A stretch of DNA of 64,000 bases from Propionibacteriaceae bacterium (GTDB taxonomy: Bacteria > Actinomycetota > Actinomycetes > Propionibacteriales > Propionibacteriaceae), in the NCBI GenBank assembly GCA_031261455.1, contig JAISJP010000016.1, positions 62,001-126,000 on the forward strand, given 5' to 3'. Below the pieces are notes generated by a model. It searched no databases. It was not told the origin of the DNA and saw only the letters and a program-made list of their open reading frames with translations. Below are positions 40,038 to 49,628 of this stretch, in pieces. The first letter of the stretch is position 1. Each line of letters opens with the position of its first letter. The translations under genes and the position numbers were made by a program.

Positions 40038-40916
40038 CTAGCGGACGCGGAAGGCGGCGCGACGACGGCGGGCGGCGCGTTGGCGGAGAGCCTTGCCTTC
40101 GGCACGAGCGGCGGCGTAGCCACCGGGGAGGGAGGCGTGGGACTTGTGCTTGGTGTAGATGAGAATCGAGAACGGGATGGTGCCGATATAGACAATGAGC
40201 ACCGTCAAGATCACTAGGTATGGCACGGTAAACAGGCCTGCGATAACCATCAGCGACGAGAACAGCAGGCCCACTTGGAGGCGGGCGTTCTTCATGTCCA
40301 ACTTCTTGAACGAGAAGGTGGGGATGCGGGAGAACGCGAGGGCGGCGATGAAGATCAGCCACCAGGCCATGAACACCGGGTGCGTCCAGAATCCTTCGCC
40401 GAATGCTTGGCGACACATCACTGGGGCCAGCGCGAGCCACGATGCGGCGGGCGCAGGCACGCCGATGAAGAACTCTTTCATGTAGTCAGGACGTTCTTCA
40501 TCCTCAAGATCGGTGTTGAAGCGGGCTAGGCGCAACACGATGGCCGACGCGTAGACGAGGGCGGCGAACCAAGCGAGTGCCCACATGCGTCCGTGGTCGT
40601 CCGCGATCAGGGTGTAGCTGACGATTGCCGGACTGACGCCAAAGCCGATGGCGTCGCACAGGGAATCCATCTGCTCGCCCATGGTGGACTCGGCGCCGAG
40701 CGCGCGCGCCACCCGACCATCGGTGGCGTCAAGAATTGCGGCGACGATGATCAACATGATCACCACGTTGTACTCGCCGACTAGGGCAAACCGGATGGTG
40801 GTCAGGCCGCACGCCAGCGCACACAGGGTGATCAGATTGGGCAGCAACTCCACCGGGCGGGTCTGCCTGCCCGCCTGCGAGGCCGCAACTTCGACGGTAA
40901 ACCGGCGTGATCTCAC
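40038..40916 (-). CDS. pssA: CDP-diacylglycerol-serine O-phosphatidyltransferase
   Basis: DATDGRVARALGAES-MGEQMDSLCD CDP-alcohol transferase motif. Confidence 0.93.
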   Translation of the reverse strand: MRSRRFTVEVAASQAGRQTRPVELLPNLITLCALACGLTTIRFALVGEYNVVIMLIIVAAILDATDGRVARALGAESTMGEQMDSLCDAIGFGVSPAIVSYTLIADDHGRMWALAWFAALVYASAIVLRLARFNTDLEDEERPDYMKEFFIGVPAPAASWLALAPVMCRQAFGEGFWTHPVFMAWWLIFIAALAFSRIPTFSFKKLDMKNARLQVGLLFSSLMVIAGLFTVPYLVILTVLIVYIGTIPFSILIYTKHKSHASLPGGYAAARAEGKALRQRAARRRRAAFRVR

Positions 40917-41623
40917 GAGAGTCTCGCAATGACAGTCTCGCCGCCGACCGCGCGCTGGCCGGGCAGCACGGCAATGTCGGCGTCCAAAGGCAGGTAGAGG
41001 TCGACGCGCGAGCCGAAGCGGATCAGGCCGTACACTTCGCCGGCGGTGAGCGCATCGTCCACGGCGGCGTCACAGATGATGCGCCGGGCCACCATGCCCG
41101 CAACCTGCACGCTGACAATCTTGTTACCACTAGGGGTTTCGATGACGATGGTGTTGCGTTCGTTGGTCTCGGACGCCTCGGGCAGGTCCGCAGACAGGAA
41201 CGTGCCCGCGACATGCTCGCTGACCGTCACCCGACCGCTCACGGGAGCGCGCTGCACGTGGACGTCCACAATGGACAGGAACGTGGAGACTCTTCGGCAC
41301 TTGGTGTTGGGCTCGAACCCGGCCTCGGGTGGCGGCGTGGCTTCGTCAACGGTACAGATCTCACCGTCCGCAACGGCTGTGACAAGCGCAAACCCCACCG
41401 GCGTGACGCGCGGCGGATTGCGGAAGAATCCCGCAAACGCGACCGCAGCGCCCAAGCTGAGCTTGCGCAGCAGCGGACAACGCCCCGCCAGCGCAGCCGT
41501 AGCGAGCGCGCCAACGATGAACGGGTTAGCAGCCGGATGCACCGGAGGCACCGACTTGCGCACCAACTCGATGAAATGCGAGGTGGTGGTCTGGAGTTTT
41601 CCATTGATCAGCTTGTTTGCCAT
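40913..41623 (-). CDS. psd: Phosphatidylserine decarboxylase
   Basis: FFRNPPR, VHVQRAPVSG, FGSRVDLYLP; overlaps pssA. Confidence 0.92.
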   Translation of the reverse strand: MANKLINGKLQTTTSHFIELVRKSVPPVHPAANPFIVGALATAALAGRCPLLRKLSLGAAVAFAGFFRNPPRVTPVGFALVTAVADGEICTVDEATPPPEAGFEPNTKCRRVSTFLSIVDVHVQRAPVSGRVTVSEHVAGTFLSADLPEASETNERNTIVIETPSGNKIVSVQVAGMVARRIICDAAVDDALTAGEVYGLIRFGSRVDLYLPLDADIAVLPGQRAVGGETVIARLS

Positions 41624-41678
41624 GGTGAAACAAGCATATCTGACTAAAGCTGGGCCCCGGTAGTCACACGAGACATCC

Positions 41679-42489
41679 GGGTGCCCACGCTCTTCGCGGT
41701 GGGGTGCTCGGCACCCGGGAACGTGCCGTTCGGGAACTTCTCGCTCTATGAGTCTCACGCCGCTCTTCGCGGTGGGGTGCTCGGCACCTTGGCATAAGTT
41801 CACTGACCTGTTACGGATGGCGGAGTCTCAAGCCGCTCTTCGCGGTGGGGTGCTCGGCACCCGGTCATTCAACAATGGCCGAATGGTTCTCGGTCTCAAG
41901 CCGCTCTTCGCGGTGGGGTGCTCGGCACCTCGTTGATGTTGCGGGAACGGCCGTAATGATATTTCTGTCTCAAGCCGCTCTTCGCGGTGGGGTGCTCGGC
42001 ACCCTCAAGCTCTTCGATCGGCACAAGAGGCTATCCGGTCTCAAGCCGCTCTTCGCGGTGGGGTGCTCGGCACCCAACTCATCGAAACCTACCCACCCTT
42101 TGCAGATGTCTCAAGCCGCTCTTCGCGGTGGGGTGCTCGGCACCCCGAAACACCAGCCGACGGCAGATTCGACGAGGTCTCAAGCCGCTCTTCGCGGTGG
42201 GGTGCTCGGCACCCTACAACTACCGAACAATCGACTCAATCTACGAGTCTCAAGCCGCTCTTCGCGGTGGGGTGCTCGGCACCTTTAATTATCGTGGCGA
42301 TGGCCGTCGCAATAGTGTCTCAAGCCGCTCTTCGCGGTGGGGTGCTCGGCACCGCAGAGTGTAAGAGCAGAAGGCATCTCATGTCTCAAGCCGCTCTTCG
42401 CGGTGGGGTGCTCGGCACCGTATACCTTACCCAGGAGCAGTATAACAATCTGGTCTCAAGCCGCTCTTCGCGGTGGGGTGCTCGGCACC
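41679..42489 (-). CRISPR. CRISPR array: 11 full 37-bp repeats plus one degenerate terminal repeat, 11 spacers (29-37 bp)
   Basis: + strand consensus GTCTCAAGCCGCTCTTCGCGGTGGGGTGCTCGGCACC at 41752, 41825, 41893, 41967, 42038, 42108, 42177, 42247, 42317, 42383, 42453; degenerate copy 41679-41715. Confidence 0.99.
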
Positions 42490-42709
42490 CCATGCCTTTC
42501 ATATATGCCATTTACTAGGCAAAATGCTAGCACTTTGCATACCATCCATACACGCATTTGAATCAACTAGTGAATTCCATGTCACAGCGGCCGTAACCCC
42601 TAGCCAGACGAGGTTCAAGGCATCGGCACAAGAAGCGAGTTGGCCAGCACCCCTCTTGATACACGTCGTGTCGGACGGCAGAAGCCAGGTAGACACGGGA
42701 GTTTTCCAT

Positions 42710-42994
42710 TTAGAACACTGCCCAATAGAGTACTGGTTCTGGTGGTCTAGCCTGTCCGATTGTTCGGATGGCTTCCCAGCAGTCTTGGCACTGGCGGAAG
42801 GCATATATCGAGTCTACCTTTTCGTCAACTATGGTGGCGGCTTGCTCTAGCAGCGAGGTTAGTTCGCTGAGTTCTAAGCGACACGCAAAGACGGAGTACT
42901 GCACGCGATCACCGTAGCGCTGAATTAGGGCCGCAAGTCGGGCGCGACGCCAGTCTTCGTGGATGTCGTAGGCGATGATTGTTGTCAGCGCCAT
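42710..42994 (-). CDS. cas2: Cas2
   Basis: IIAYDIHEDWRRARLAALIQRYGDRVQYSVFACRL. Confidence 0.95.
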   Translation of the reverse strand: MALTTIIAYDIHEDWRRARLAALIQRYGDRVQYSVFACRLELSELTSLLEQAATIVDEKVDSIYAFRQCQDCWEAIRTIGQARPPEPVLYWAVF

Positions 42995-44868
42995 GACATG
43001 CCCGTATATGCGCCATCGGTGCCGCAAATTGCTGCGCACAATCGTTGGGCTTGGCGATATAAGTGACGACGGTACGAACCAGCAAAGTCTGGTAGTGCCC
43101 GCACCGATGTCAGCATGCGACGCTCGTAGGCATCTATCAGGCAGGCTCGGCCAGCTTTTGACAAGTAGATGCCAGTCTTGCCAGAAATGGTCGTTCCGTG
43201 TCTCATCCCCAACGTGCCCTTTCGGAAGAGTTGAACAACCACTTGATCAACTATCAATGGCCGGAACTCTTCCATGAGGTCAAGTGCTGCGGCTGGTTGG
43301 TTGCGGCTTTCGGCGTGTAGGCATCCGATGCCTGGATCCAGCCCAGCAGCCACAATGGCAGCAGTTGCCTCGCCCGTCAGGATCGAGTAACCATAGGAGA
43401 GCGCCGCGTTGACAACGTCGAGGGGTGGCTGACGGTTTCGTCCAGAGAACACCACATCTCGCGGCAGCAGGGCCGCTAGACCGGCGAAGTACTCACGGGC
43501 GGCTGCTCCTTCTAGGCCCATCAGTTCATCTCTTGATTTCGCTTCAGGAACCATCGGCAGGAGCCCCCTAATCATTGCCACCTTTGAGGTAACAACATCA
43601 GCAGATTCTTCTCGAACAAAGTGTCGCAGCAAGGCGGCTTGCTTGAGTAACTTAGCTTCAATCACAACAGCGCCGAGTGAAAGTGCGCGCTCTGGGGGCA
43701 GTGCCAATTGGGCGCGCAAGCGGTGGTTGCGACTCCGTCCGTCTGGCGGCAAGAGGAGCCCCTGATAACTGCCTCGGCGTGAGAGGAAGACAACCTGTAC
43801 TCCCTCACGCAGGGCCCACTCCCGCGCACCTGCTGATAAGCCGACCGAGCCGAAACACATGATCGAGCCAACTTCGGTTTGAGGCAAGCTGAGTAGCTCA
43901 ACGTCGTTTTCGCTTTCCACGAGCACCCGTCCTCTGGACACTCGCACTCGGCCTCCCTGGCGTGCAACATACAGTGCATGAAGCGCCGGTTCGTCAATTC
44001 GATGGTCGTTTAGGACGGGAGGATAGCGTGGGCCGAAGTCCTCTCCCAGAAAAACGAAGCCATCGTCGAATGACATGACTTCCGTCTTGTTCTCGTCCAG
44101 ACTCATGTCGAGCCTTTCAATCGCGGCGCTGGCGACCAGCAATGCCGTCCGCGCCTCACTTTCATTTCTACATGCCAGCACAAAGTCGTCCGCATAGCGC
44201 ACCAACGGAAAACCGTGTGTAGCGACCTCTGAATCAAAGGCCTCCAATGCCAAGTTGCAAAGTAGAGGCGACAGGGGGCTGCCTTGAGGCAAACCTGGGA
44301 ACGGGTGTCTGCCGCCTGGGCCAATTGTGCAACGCGACAACAGTTGTTTGAGCAATTCGATTACGTCCTCGTCGGTTATCTGCGCCGCAGCTAGACGCAC
44401 AATTCTAGCGACGTCCAAGTTAGGGAAACAGTCATCAATATCCGCACGCACGGCCCACGATCGCCCTTCGTCACGCAGCGTTACGACCGCCTGAATAGCA
44501 TCTGCGACGCCACGACCGTGACGATATCCAAACGCGGCTGGGCTGAGCCAAGGATCGATAACTGGAACCAACACGGCGAGAAGAGCTCGTTCTACTATCC
44601 GATCTTCCACCGCTGGGATGTGAAGCACTCGTTTCTCACCGTTTGGTTTTGGCAGGCGCACTTCCACCAAATCGTGTGGCACCCAGTTTTTGTCGAGCAA
44701 CTCTCGTGATAGCGCGCTCAGGTTGTCGTCAATATCGGCGACAAAGGAAGCTGCGGCCGCCGATAGCGAACCGTCTTCGAGGTCATTCTTCTGAACCTCA
44801 TACCAAGCGGTGCGAAGAGCCTCGATACTGAAAGCTCGGTTGTACATGAGGGTAGCGTAGCGGCTCAC
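42985..44868 (-). CDS. cas1: Reverse transcriptase-Cas1 fusion
   Basis: RT: FGYRHGRG, DIDDCFPNL, LPQGSPLSPLLCN, VRYADDFVLA; Cas1: LPQTEVGSIMCFGSVGLSAGAREWALREGVQVVFLSRRGSYQG...AALSYGYSILTGE. Confidence 0.97.
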   Translation of the reverse strand: MSRYATLMYNRAFSIEALRTAWYEVQKNDLEDGSLSAAAASFVADIDDNLSALSRELLDKNWVPHDLVEVRLPKPNGEKRVLHIPAVEDRIVERALLAVLVPVIDPWLSPAAFGYRHGRGVADAIQAVVTLRDEGRSWAVRADIDDCFPNLDVARIVRLAAAQITDEDVIELLKQLLSRCTIGPGGRHPFPGLPQGSPLSPLLCNLALEAFDSEVATHGFPLVRYADDFVLACRNESEARTALLVASAAIERLDMSLDENKTEVMSFDDGFVFLGEDFGPRYPPVLNDHRIDEPALHALYVARQGGRVRVSRGRVLVESENDVELLSLPQTEVGSIMCFGSVGLSAGAREWALREGVQVVFLSRRGSYQGLLLPPDGRSRNHRLRAQLALPPERALSLGAVVIEAKLLKQAALLRHFVREESADVVTSKVAMIRGLLPMVPEAKSRDELMGLEGAAAREYFAGLAALLPRDVVFSGRNRQPPLDVVNAALSYGYSILTGEATAAIVAAGLDPGIGCLHAESRNQPAAALDLMEEFRPLIVDQVVVQLFRKGTLGMRHGTTISGKTGIYLSKAGRACLIDAYERRMLTSVRALPDFAGSYRRHLYRQAQRLCAAICGTDGAYTGMSWR

Positions 44869-44921
44869 GGGGGATCAGCAGAACGCTTGGCCAAGCCTGG
44901 CCCACAGATCCGCGCTAATAT

Positions 44922-45644
44922 ATGGCTATGGCTGCAGCTGCTTCGCCCTTTGAGCGCACTATGAGGGGAAGCCGAAGAGTTCTCCGCAAGTTACTTACTC
45001 ATGGGGTCTCTGAGACAATCTCTGGTGTCTTGGGTATTGTTATCGGATGGGCGCTAAACGACAATAGATGGGCGTTTGCTGCTATTGCATTGCTGGTGCT
45101 TGTTCTTGTCATCGTGTTGACTGTTATGGGATATCAGTATATCCAGGTGCGTCATGACAAACCTGGCGAGATCGTTAATGAAATGAGTCAGAGCGAGCTT
45201 GAGGAAATTCACGCCGTCGTGGCAGTGGTGTCACGCCTCGAAGACCCCGGCGACAGACCCATACAGAATCTGATTAGGCACCTGCCTAATCTGGCAGCCG
45301 TGTACGTGATTAAGTGTAAGGATGATACAGACCAGCTAGTCAAGCTTCAGGATTGGCTGACAAGCAACGTGAGCCAGCAAGTCGATATATTCCCAGTGCC
45401 GTGGGAGTTCAGTCGCCATTCGGTATCGAGCGAGGACTTGCAGGTGCTCGCAACATTCTTGCGCGAGTTTGCTGCAAAGAAGTATGGGGCGGGTCTCTAC
45501 GTCGATGTCACTGCCGACACGAAGGCGACGACGATCCTGTTGTCAAAGGCTGCCAGCGTCGTTGGTCTTCCCGTCACCTTCATAGGGTCGCCAGATCCGT
45601 TGCATCCGAGTAAGACATTTTCGCTCATCCGTATCGACGTCTAG
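44922..45644 (+). CDS. Membrane-anchored CARF-like protein (candidate type III ancillary effector)
   Basis: Hydrophobic N-terminal region plus Rossmann/CARF-like C-terminus with GLYVDVTADTKATTILLSKAASVVGLPVTFIG. Confidence 0.65.
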   Translation: MAMAAAASPFERTMRGSRRVLRKLLTHGVSETISGVLGIVIGWALNDNRWAFAAIALLVLVLVIVLTVMGYQYIQVRHDKPGEIVNEMSQSELEEIHAVVAVVSRLEDPGDRPIQNLIRHLPNLAAVYVIKCKDDTDQLVKLQDWLTSNVSQQVDIFPVPWEFSRHSVSSEDLQVLATFLREFAAKKYGAGLYVDVTADTKATTILLSKAASVVGLPVTFIGSPDPLHPSKTFSLIRIDV

Positions 45645-45762
45645 GTGCCGAAACCTCACTTTTTCCTGAGACATCGCAGCGCATAAGTTACCCTCAGATG
45701 TAGACTCTGCCCTACGGTGTCGACGGGCACACTGAATCCCCCAATGCCGAGGGCGCAAGATA

Positions 45763-47382
45763 ATGGATGCTACCAAGTTGATGGGTGTGGAAGCCCCACC
45801 AAGATATTGGGTGGTGCTCGAAACGGGCTCTAATCAAGACTTCGTGTTCGAGTCGATCCGTCAACGCTTCACTGTTGGGGCGAGTGCGCTGTTGAAGCGA
45901 CTGCCACTTTGGGTCGAAGCGGCCAAAGAGCAGACCACAGGTGTGAGTATCGTGGTCAACACTTCTGGCAAGGCGCTGCTTCTGGTTAGCGACCGTGCTG
46001 TGGGACGAAGTATCGTCCACGATGTTACCAAGCGTGCACTCGTTGAAGCGCCCGGGCTCGACCTTTGGGGCTACGTTGAGGACGACGACGACGTAACGGC
46101 CGGTGGCAAAGATCCGATGGGACGACTGGGACGGCTACATGCTCACCATGCCGCAGTGCGTTACCAGCGGGTCAGTCCGCTGGCACGCTTTCCCATGCAT
46201 CCGTTTCTTGAGTCTTGTGTGACCACGGGTCGCCCTGCAGTCGATCTCGGAACGGATGGTGCCAGCTCGGCCGCGCCGTCGAGTGCCCTAGCGTTAGCGG
46301 CACGGAGTCAGGCAGGCGATGCGATTGCCGCGATACAGCAAGAGTCGGGGTACGGCTCCGCAGTTGTACGAGCGCTAGACAAGGAGATCACGAACGGCGG
46401 CTGGGTCGCTGTCATACATGCCGACGGCAACGGCATCGGAGACGTTATCACCAAGATTTCTAGGCAGGACGAACTCGTCAATTTCAGCAAGGCATTGGAG
46501 TCGGCTACCACCGGGGCGCTCCAAGACGCTGTTACAGGTATCCAAACCCTGCTAGATGCCGACGGCAAGGGCGAGACCCGCAAGGACTGGCTATTTCCGC
46601 TCATTATCGGGGGTGACGACGTGACTCTGCTTTGCGACGGTCGCCTGGCACTCGATCTAGTTCGCAAGTATCTCGTGTCTTTTGAGCACAGGACGGCGTC
46701 AGACACCAACTCGCACATGGCACCAACTCTCGATAAGTGTGGGCTTGACCACTTGTCCGCATCTGCTGGCATTGCCTTCGTAAAGCCACACTTTCCCTAC
46801 CATGCAGCGTGCGAATTGGCGGAGGAGCTTGCGCGTAACGCTAAGGATGTCAAGAACCAGGATGCCCCCATTAATCGGAGATCGAGCTACGACTTTCATG
46901 TCTTGCACGACTCTGTTATTGCCCCTCTGTCCACCATCCGAGAACGCCTAGACGGGGCCAACGGGGCGTTCCTCTGGCCCGGACCATTCTTGGTTTCCGA
47001 GCCAGACCGGGAGTTACAAGAGGGCTGGGAGACCGCACACGATGATGGGTGGCTTGTTTCGGGCATTGCTGAGCTGGCAGGGCCTCGTGATGAACAAGTT
47101 CTCAGCCAAACATCGTTGCATGAGTTGCGCGAGGCAATCTTGGTGGATGCCTTGAAACAGCCGGTGGCTGGGAGTGGTTTTGTCGTTGGAGCAGCAACAG
47201 GCCGGGCTAGGTCCAAGATTGCTGCCCACAGCCGCAGCCCAAGGTCCCTCGCGAAGATGAATGAGCTTTTGACGCCGCATGGCGATGGCACTGCAATCGG
47301 GCTGCTTGCCGTGTTGGATCTCGCCGACATAGCTGCCGGAGTGAGCGCAGGGCAACGTGCGGAAGGTGGGAATCAGAAATGA
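45763..47382 (+). CDS. cas10: Cas10 (palm domain with GGDD; no HD nuclease motif seen)
   Basis: IHADGNGIGDVI and LIIGGDDVTLLCDG. Confidence 0.92.
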   Translation: MDATKLMGVEAPPRYWVVLETGSNQDFVFESIRQRFTVGASALLKRLPLWVEAAKEQTTGVSIVVNTSGKALLLVSDRAVGRSIVHDVTKRALVEAPGLDLWGYVEDDDDVTAGGKDPMGRLGRLHAHHAAVRYQRVSPLARFPMHPFLESCVTTGRPAVDLGTDGASSAAPSSALALAARSQAGDAIAAIQQESGYGSAVVRALDKEITNGGWVAVIHADGNGIGDVITKISRQDELVNFSKALESATTGALQDAVTGIQTLLDADGKGETRKDWLFPLIIGGDDVTLLCDGRLALDLVRKYLVSFEHRTASDTNSHMAPTLDKCGLDHLSASAGIAFVKPHFPYHAACELAEELARNAKDVKNQDAPINRRSSYDFHVLHDSVIAPLSTIRERLDGANGAFLWPGPFLVSEPDRELQEGWETAHDDGWLVSGIAELAGPRDEQVLSQTSLHELREAILVDALKQPVAGSGFVVGAATGRARSKIAAHSRSPRSLAKMNELLTPHGDGTAIGLLAVLDLADIAAGVSAGQRAEGGNQK

Positions 47383-49628
47383 GTTCACGTTTCAGCGGCA
47401 GTCTCGATCTGGAGTTCTTGAGCGATTGGCAATGCAGTACGGGGCGCGGTCGCCACGCTGGGGTCGATTCCACGGTGGTGCGTGACAGCGACGGTCTACC
47501 CGTGGTGCCAGCAAAGACTTTACTCGGATTGTGGCGGGACGCCTGTGAGCGGATCGCTTATGGTAGGGATGGCGGCTCGACCGTCGGGCCGTGGAACATC
47601 CTTGTACATCAGCTGTTTGGTCGGCCGGGGGGTATGGGCGAGGAATCTGATCCTGCCGATGCCAGCGGGTGTCTGACCGTGCGACCCGCGCGACTTCCGC
47701 AAGCTTGGCGAGCCGAATTGCTAAGGGCCGACGACGGCGAGGCGGAGTTATTGAAGGACGGCTTGGTGGTGACACGCTTCGGCGTGGCGATCGATGACGT
47801 CACTGGCGTAGCGGCAGATGACACGCTTCGTTTGGTTGAGCGTGCGCGTGCTGGGCTTGTCTTGAGTGCTGAGTTCCAAGCTGACCTACGCCCCGGAGTA
47901 TCCAGTGCGGATGCCTGTTCTCTACTCCAAGCGGGAACCCTAGTTTGGCACCACATTGGCTCGTCACGGCGCCGCGGTGCCGGGCGTGTCCACATCGACT
48001 TCAAGTCTGATTGTGGCGGTGCTGTTGCCGTCGAGACCGGCCTTAGGGGTACACGTACCAGTGACCTGAACGGGCGCGATGTCATAGCTGACCCTCTGCC
48101 TGGTGGTGCGGCTATGACACGCCGCATGACGCTTGATGTCGAGACTTTGCTGCCTCTCATCTGCCCTGCCGGAGTTCAAGGGAACGTCATTTCGGGCCTT
48201 GATTACCTCCCTGGCACAACACTTCTGCCACTCGTCGCCTCTGGCTTGGGTACGGCAGCGGCGAGTCTCATTCGTCACGGCCACCTGTCGATAGGTAATG
48301 CCACGGTTCTCTTGGAGGGTGGTTACGAAGAGGCGGCCGCTCGGGCGCCACTCAGTATCGTCTCAAAGAACAAAGGAACTGGTTGGCGGACCGACTCGGC
48401 GGCCGTAATTGATGTAGGTGCAGGTGGCAGCGGAGATCCAGGAGCCAAGGCGATTCGTGGCTGGACGTGTGTGCGAGGCAGCATCGTGTCTGTTGCCGAA
48501 TTGTCGCTGGTCACAACGGCGCATGCCTCGATTGATGATGTGTCACAGCGTCCGCTCGACGACGGACTGTTCACCGTTGAGGCGATTCCTGCAGGCACAA
48601 AGCTGCGATCAGAAATATGGGCCACTGATGCGGTGGACGAGAAGCAGTGGCATGACCTCGCGGCCCACCTCAACAGTCTTGTCTCCCCGGCGCTCGGTCG
48701 CTACCGGCGCGGTGACTACGGTTTGGTAAGGCTGACCGCAACGGTTCAGGCGGTGGCGCAAGCTGATATCCCTGTCCAACTCGACGCAAATGGTCGCTTT
48801 GCTGTTTGGCTGACATCCGACGCCTATCTCGTGGATTCGTTTGGCGTTGCCAGTCCTACAGCCAACTCGTTGCGTGACGAACTCGCTGAACGTCTCGACT
48901 GCCCGGAGTTGGAGGTAGCAAGCAGTTTTGTGTCAGTGATTCGCCGCGACTCGTGGACCAACAAGAAGCATTTGCCGCGCGACTCGGCTACTTGTCTAAG
49001 AGCAGGGTCAGTAGTGGTGTTTCGACTCAATCATGGAGTGACGATTGACCCAACTCGCTGGGGAGATGTTTGTAGGCGCGGTATCGGCGGCCTATGTGTG
49101 GAGGGTTTCGGTCGTATGAGACTTCTTAGTTACCCAATCACGCAGGGTCGGCCGGGGGCTCTAGCCACGGTCGCGCCACAGAAGTTGGGTGACGCGACCG
49201 TGAACGCGGACACGAAATGGCGCGAGTTGCGTCTGGCAATTTGGCGCGACGCGCTACTCAATGCTGCGGCGGTGGTTGCGACGGAGGCCAGCGCGCAGGA
49301 CAATCTGATCTCACCTGGCGTCAAGAAAAACAAGTCTCAATTGGGAAACCTTCGGGAGGCTGCTCGGCTGCTAGCAAGCGACCACAAGGCAGTCCAACGC
49401 TGGTGCACTGCTGCCAAGGGTGACAAGGGCTGGGACAAAGAGACTGTCGCAAGAATCAGAGAACTTGCGGGCCCACCACAACCAAGCGAGTTGGTCAGAG
49501 TCTTGGGTGGTGGTCTGGTTGCTCCAGTTTCGAACGACATCGTGGAAGAGGTCGGTGTAGACCTGTTGGCGTCCGTCCTGCTCAGCGAGATAACCGTCCA
49601 GGTACAGCGAAGAGGAGCGAAAGCATGA
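47379..49628 (+). CDS. Large RAMP protein (Csx10-like; possibly a Cas7-5-11 type fusion)
   Basis: LEFLSDWQCSTGRGRHAGVDSTVVRDSDGLPVVPAKTLLGLWRDACERIA; 749 aa; helical C-terminal part. Confidence 0.8.
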   Translation: MSSRFSGSLDLEFLSDWQCSTGRGRHAGVDSTVVRDSDGLPVVPAKTLLGLWRDACERIAYGRDGGSTVGPWNILVHQLFGRPGGMGEESDPADASGCLTVRPARLPQAWRAELLRADDGEAELLKDGLVVTRFGVAIDDVTGVAADDTLRLVERARAGLVLSAEFQADLRPGVSSADACSLLQAGTLVWHHIGSSRRRGAGRVHIDFKSDCGGAVAVETGLRGTRTSDLNGRDVIADPLPGGAAMTRRMTLDVETLLPLICPAGVQGNVISGLDYLPGTTLLPLVASGLGTAAASLIRHGHLSIGNATVLLEGGYEEAAARAPLSIVSKNKGTGWRTDSAAVIDVGAGGSGDPGAKAIRGWTCVRGSIVSVAELSLVTTAHASIDDVSQRPLDDGLFTVEAIPAGTKLRSEIWATDAVDEKQWHDLAAHLNSLVSPALGRYRRGDYGLVRLTATVQAVAQADIPVQLDANGRFAVWLTSDAYLVDSFGVASPTANSLRDELAERLDCPELEVASSFVSVIRRDSWTNKKHLPRDSATCLRAGSVVVFRLNHGVTIDPTRWGDVCRRGIGGLCVEGFGRMRLLSYPITQGRPGALATVAPQKLGDATVNADTKWRELRLAIWRDALLNAAAVVATEASAQDNLISPGVKKNKSQLGNLREAARLLASDHKAVQRWCTAAKGDKGWDKETVARIRELAGPPQPSELVRVLGGGLVAPVSNDIVEEVGVDLLASVLLSEITVQVQRRGAKA

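Noticed and set aside
40907-41663. Plus-strand ORFs of 246 and 205 aa
   Set aside because: Antisense to psd, which has clear family motifs.
41845-42561. Overlapping ORFs (147, 125, 151, 74 aa) with repeated SSRSSRWGARH/SQAALRGGVLGT
   Set aside because: Translations of the CRISPR repeats in different frames, not proteins.
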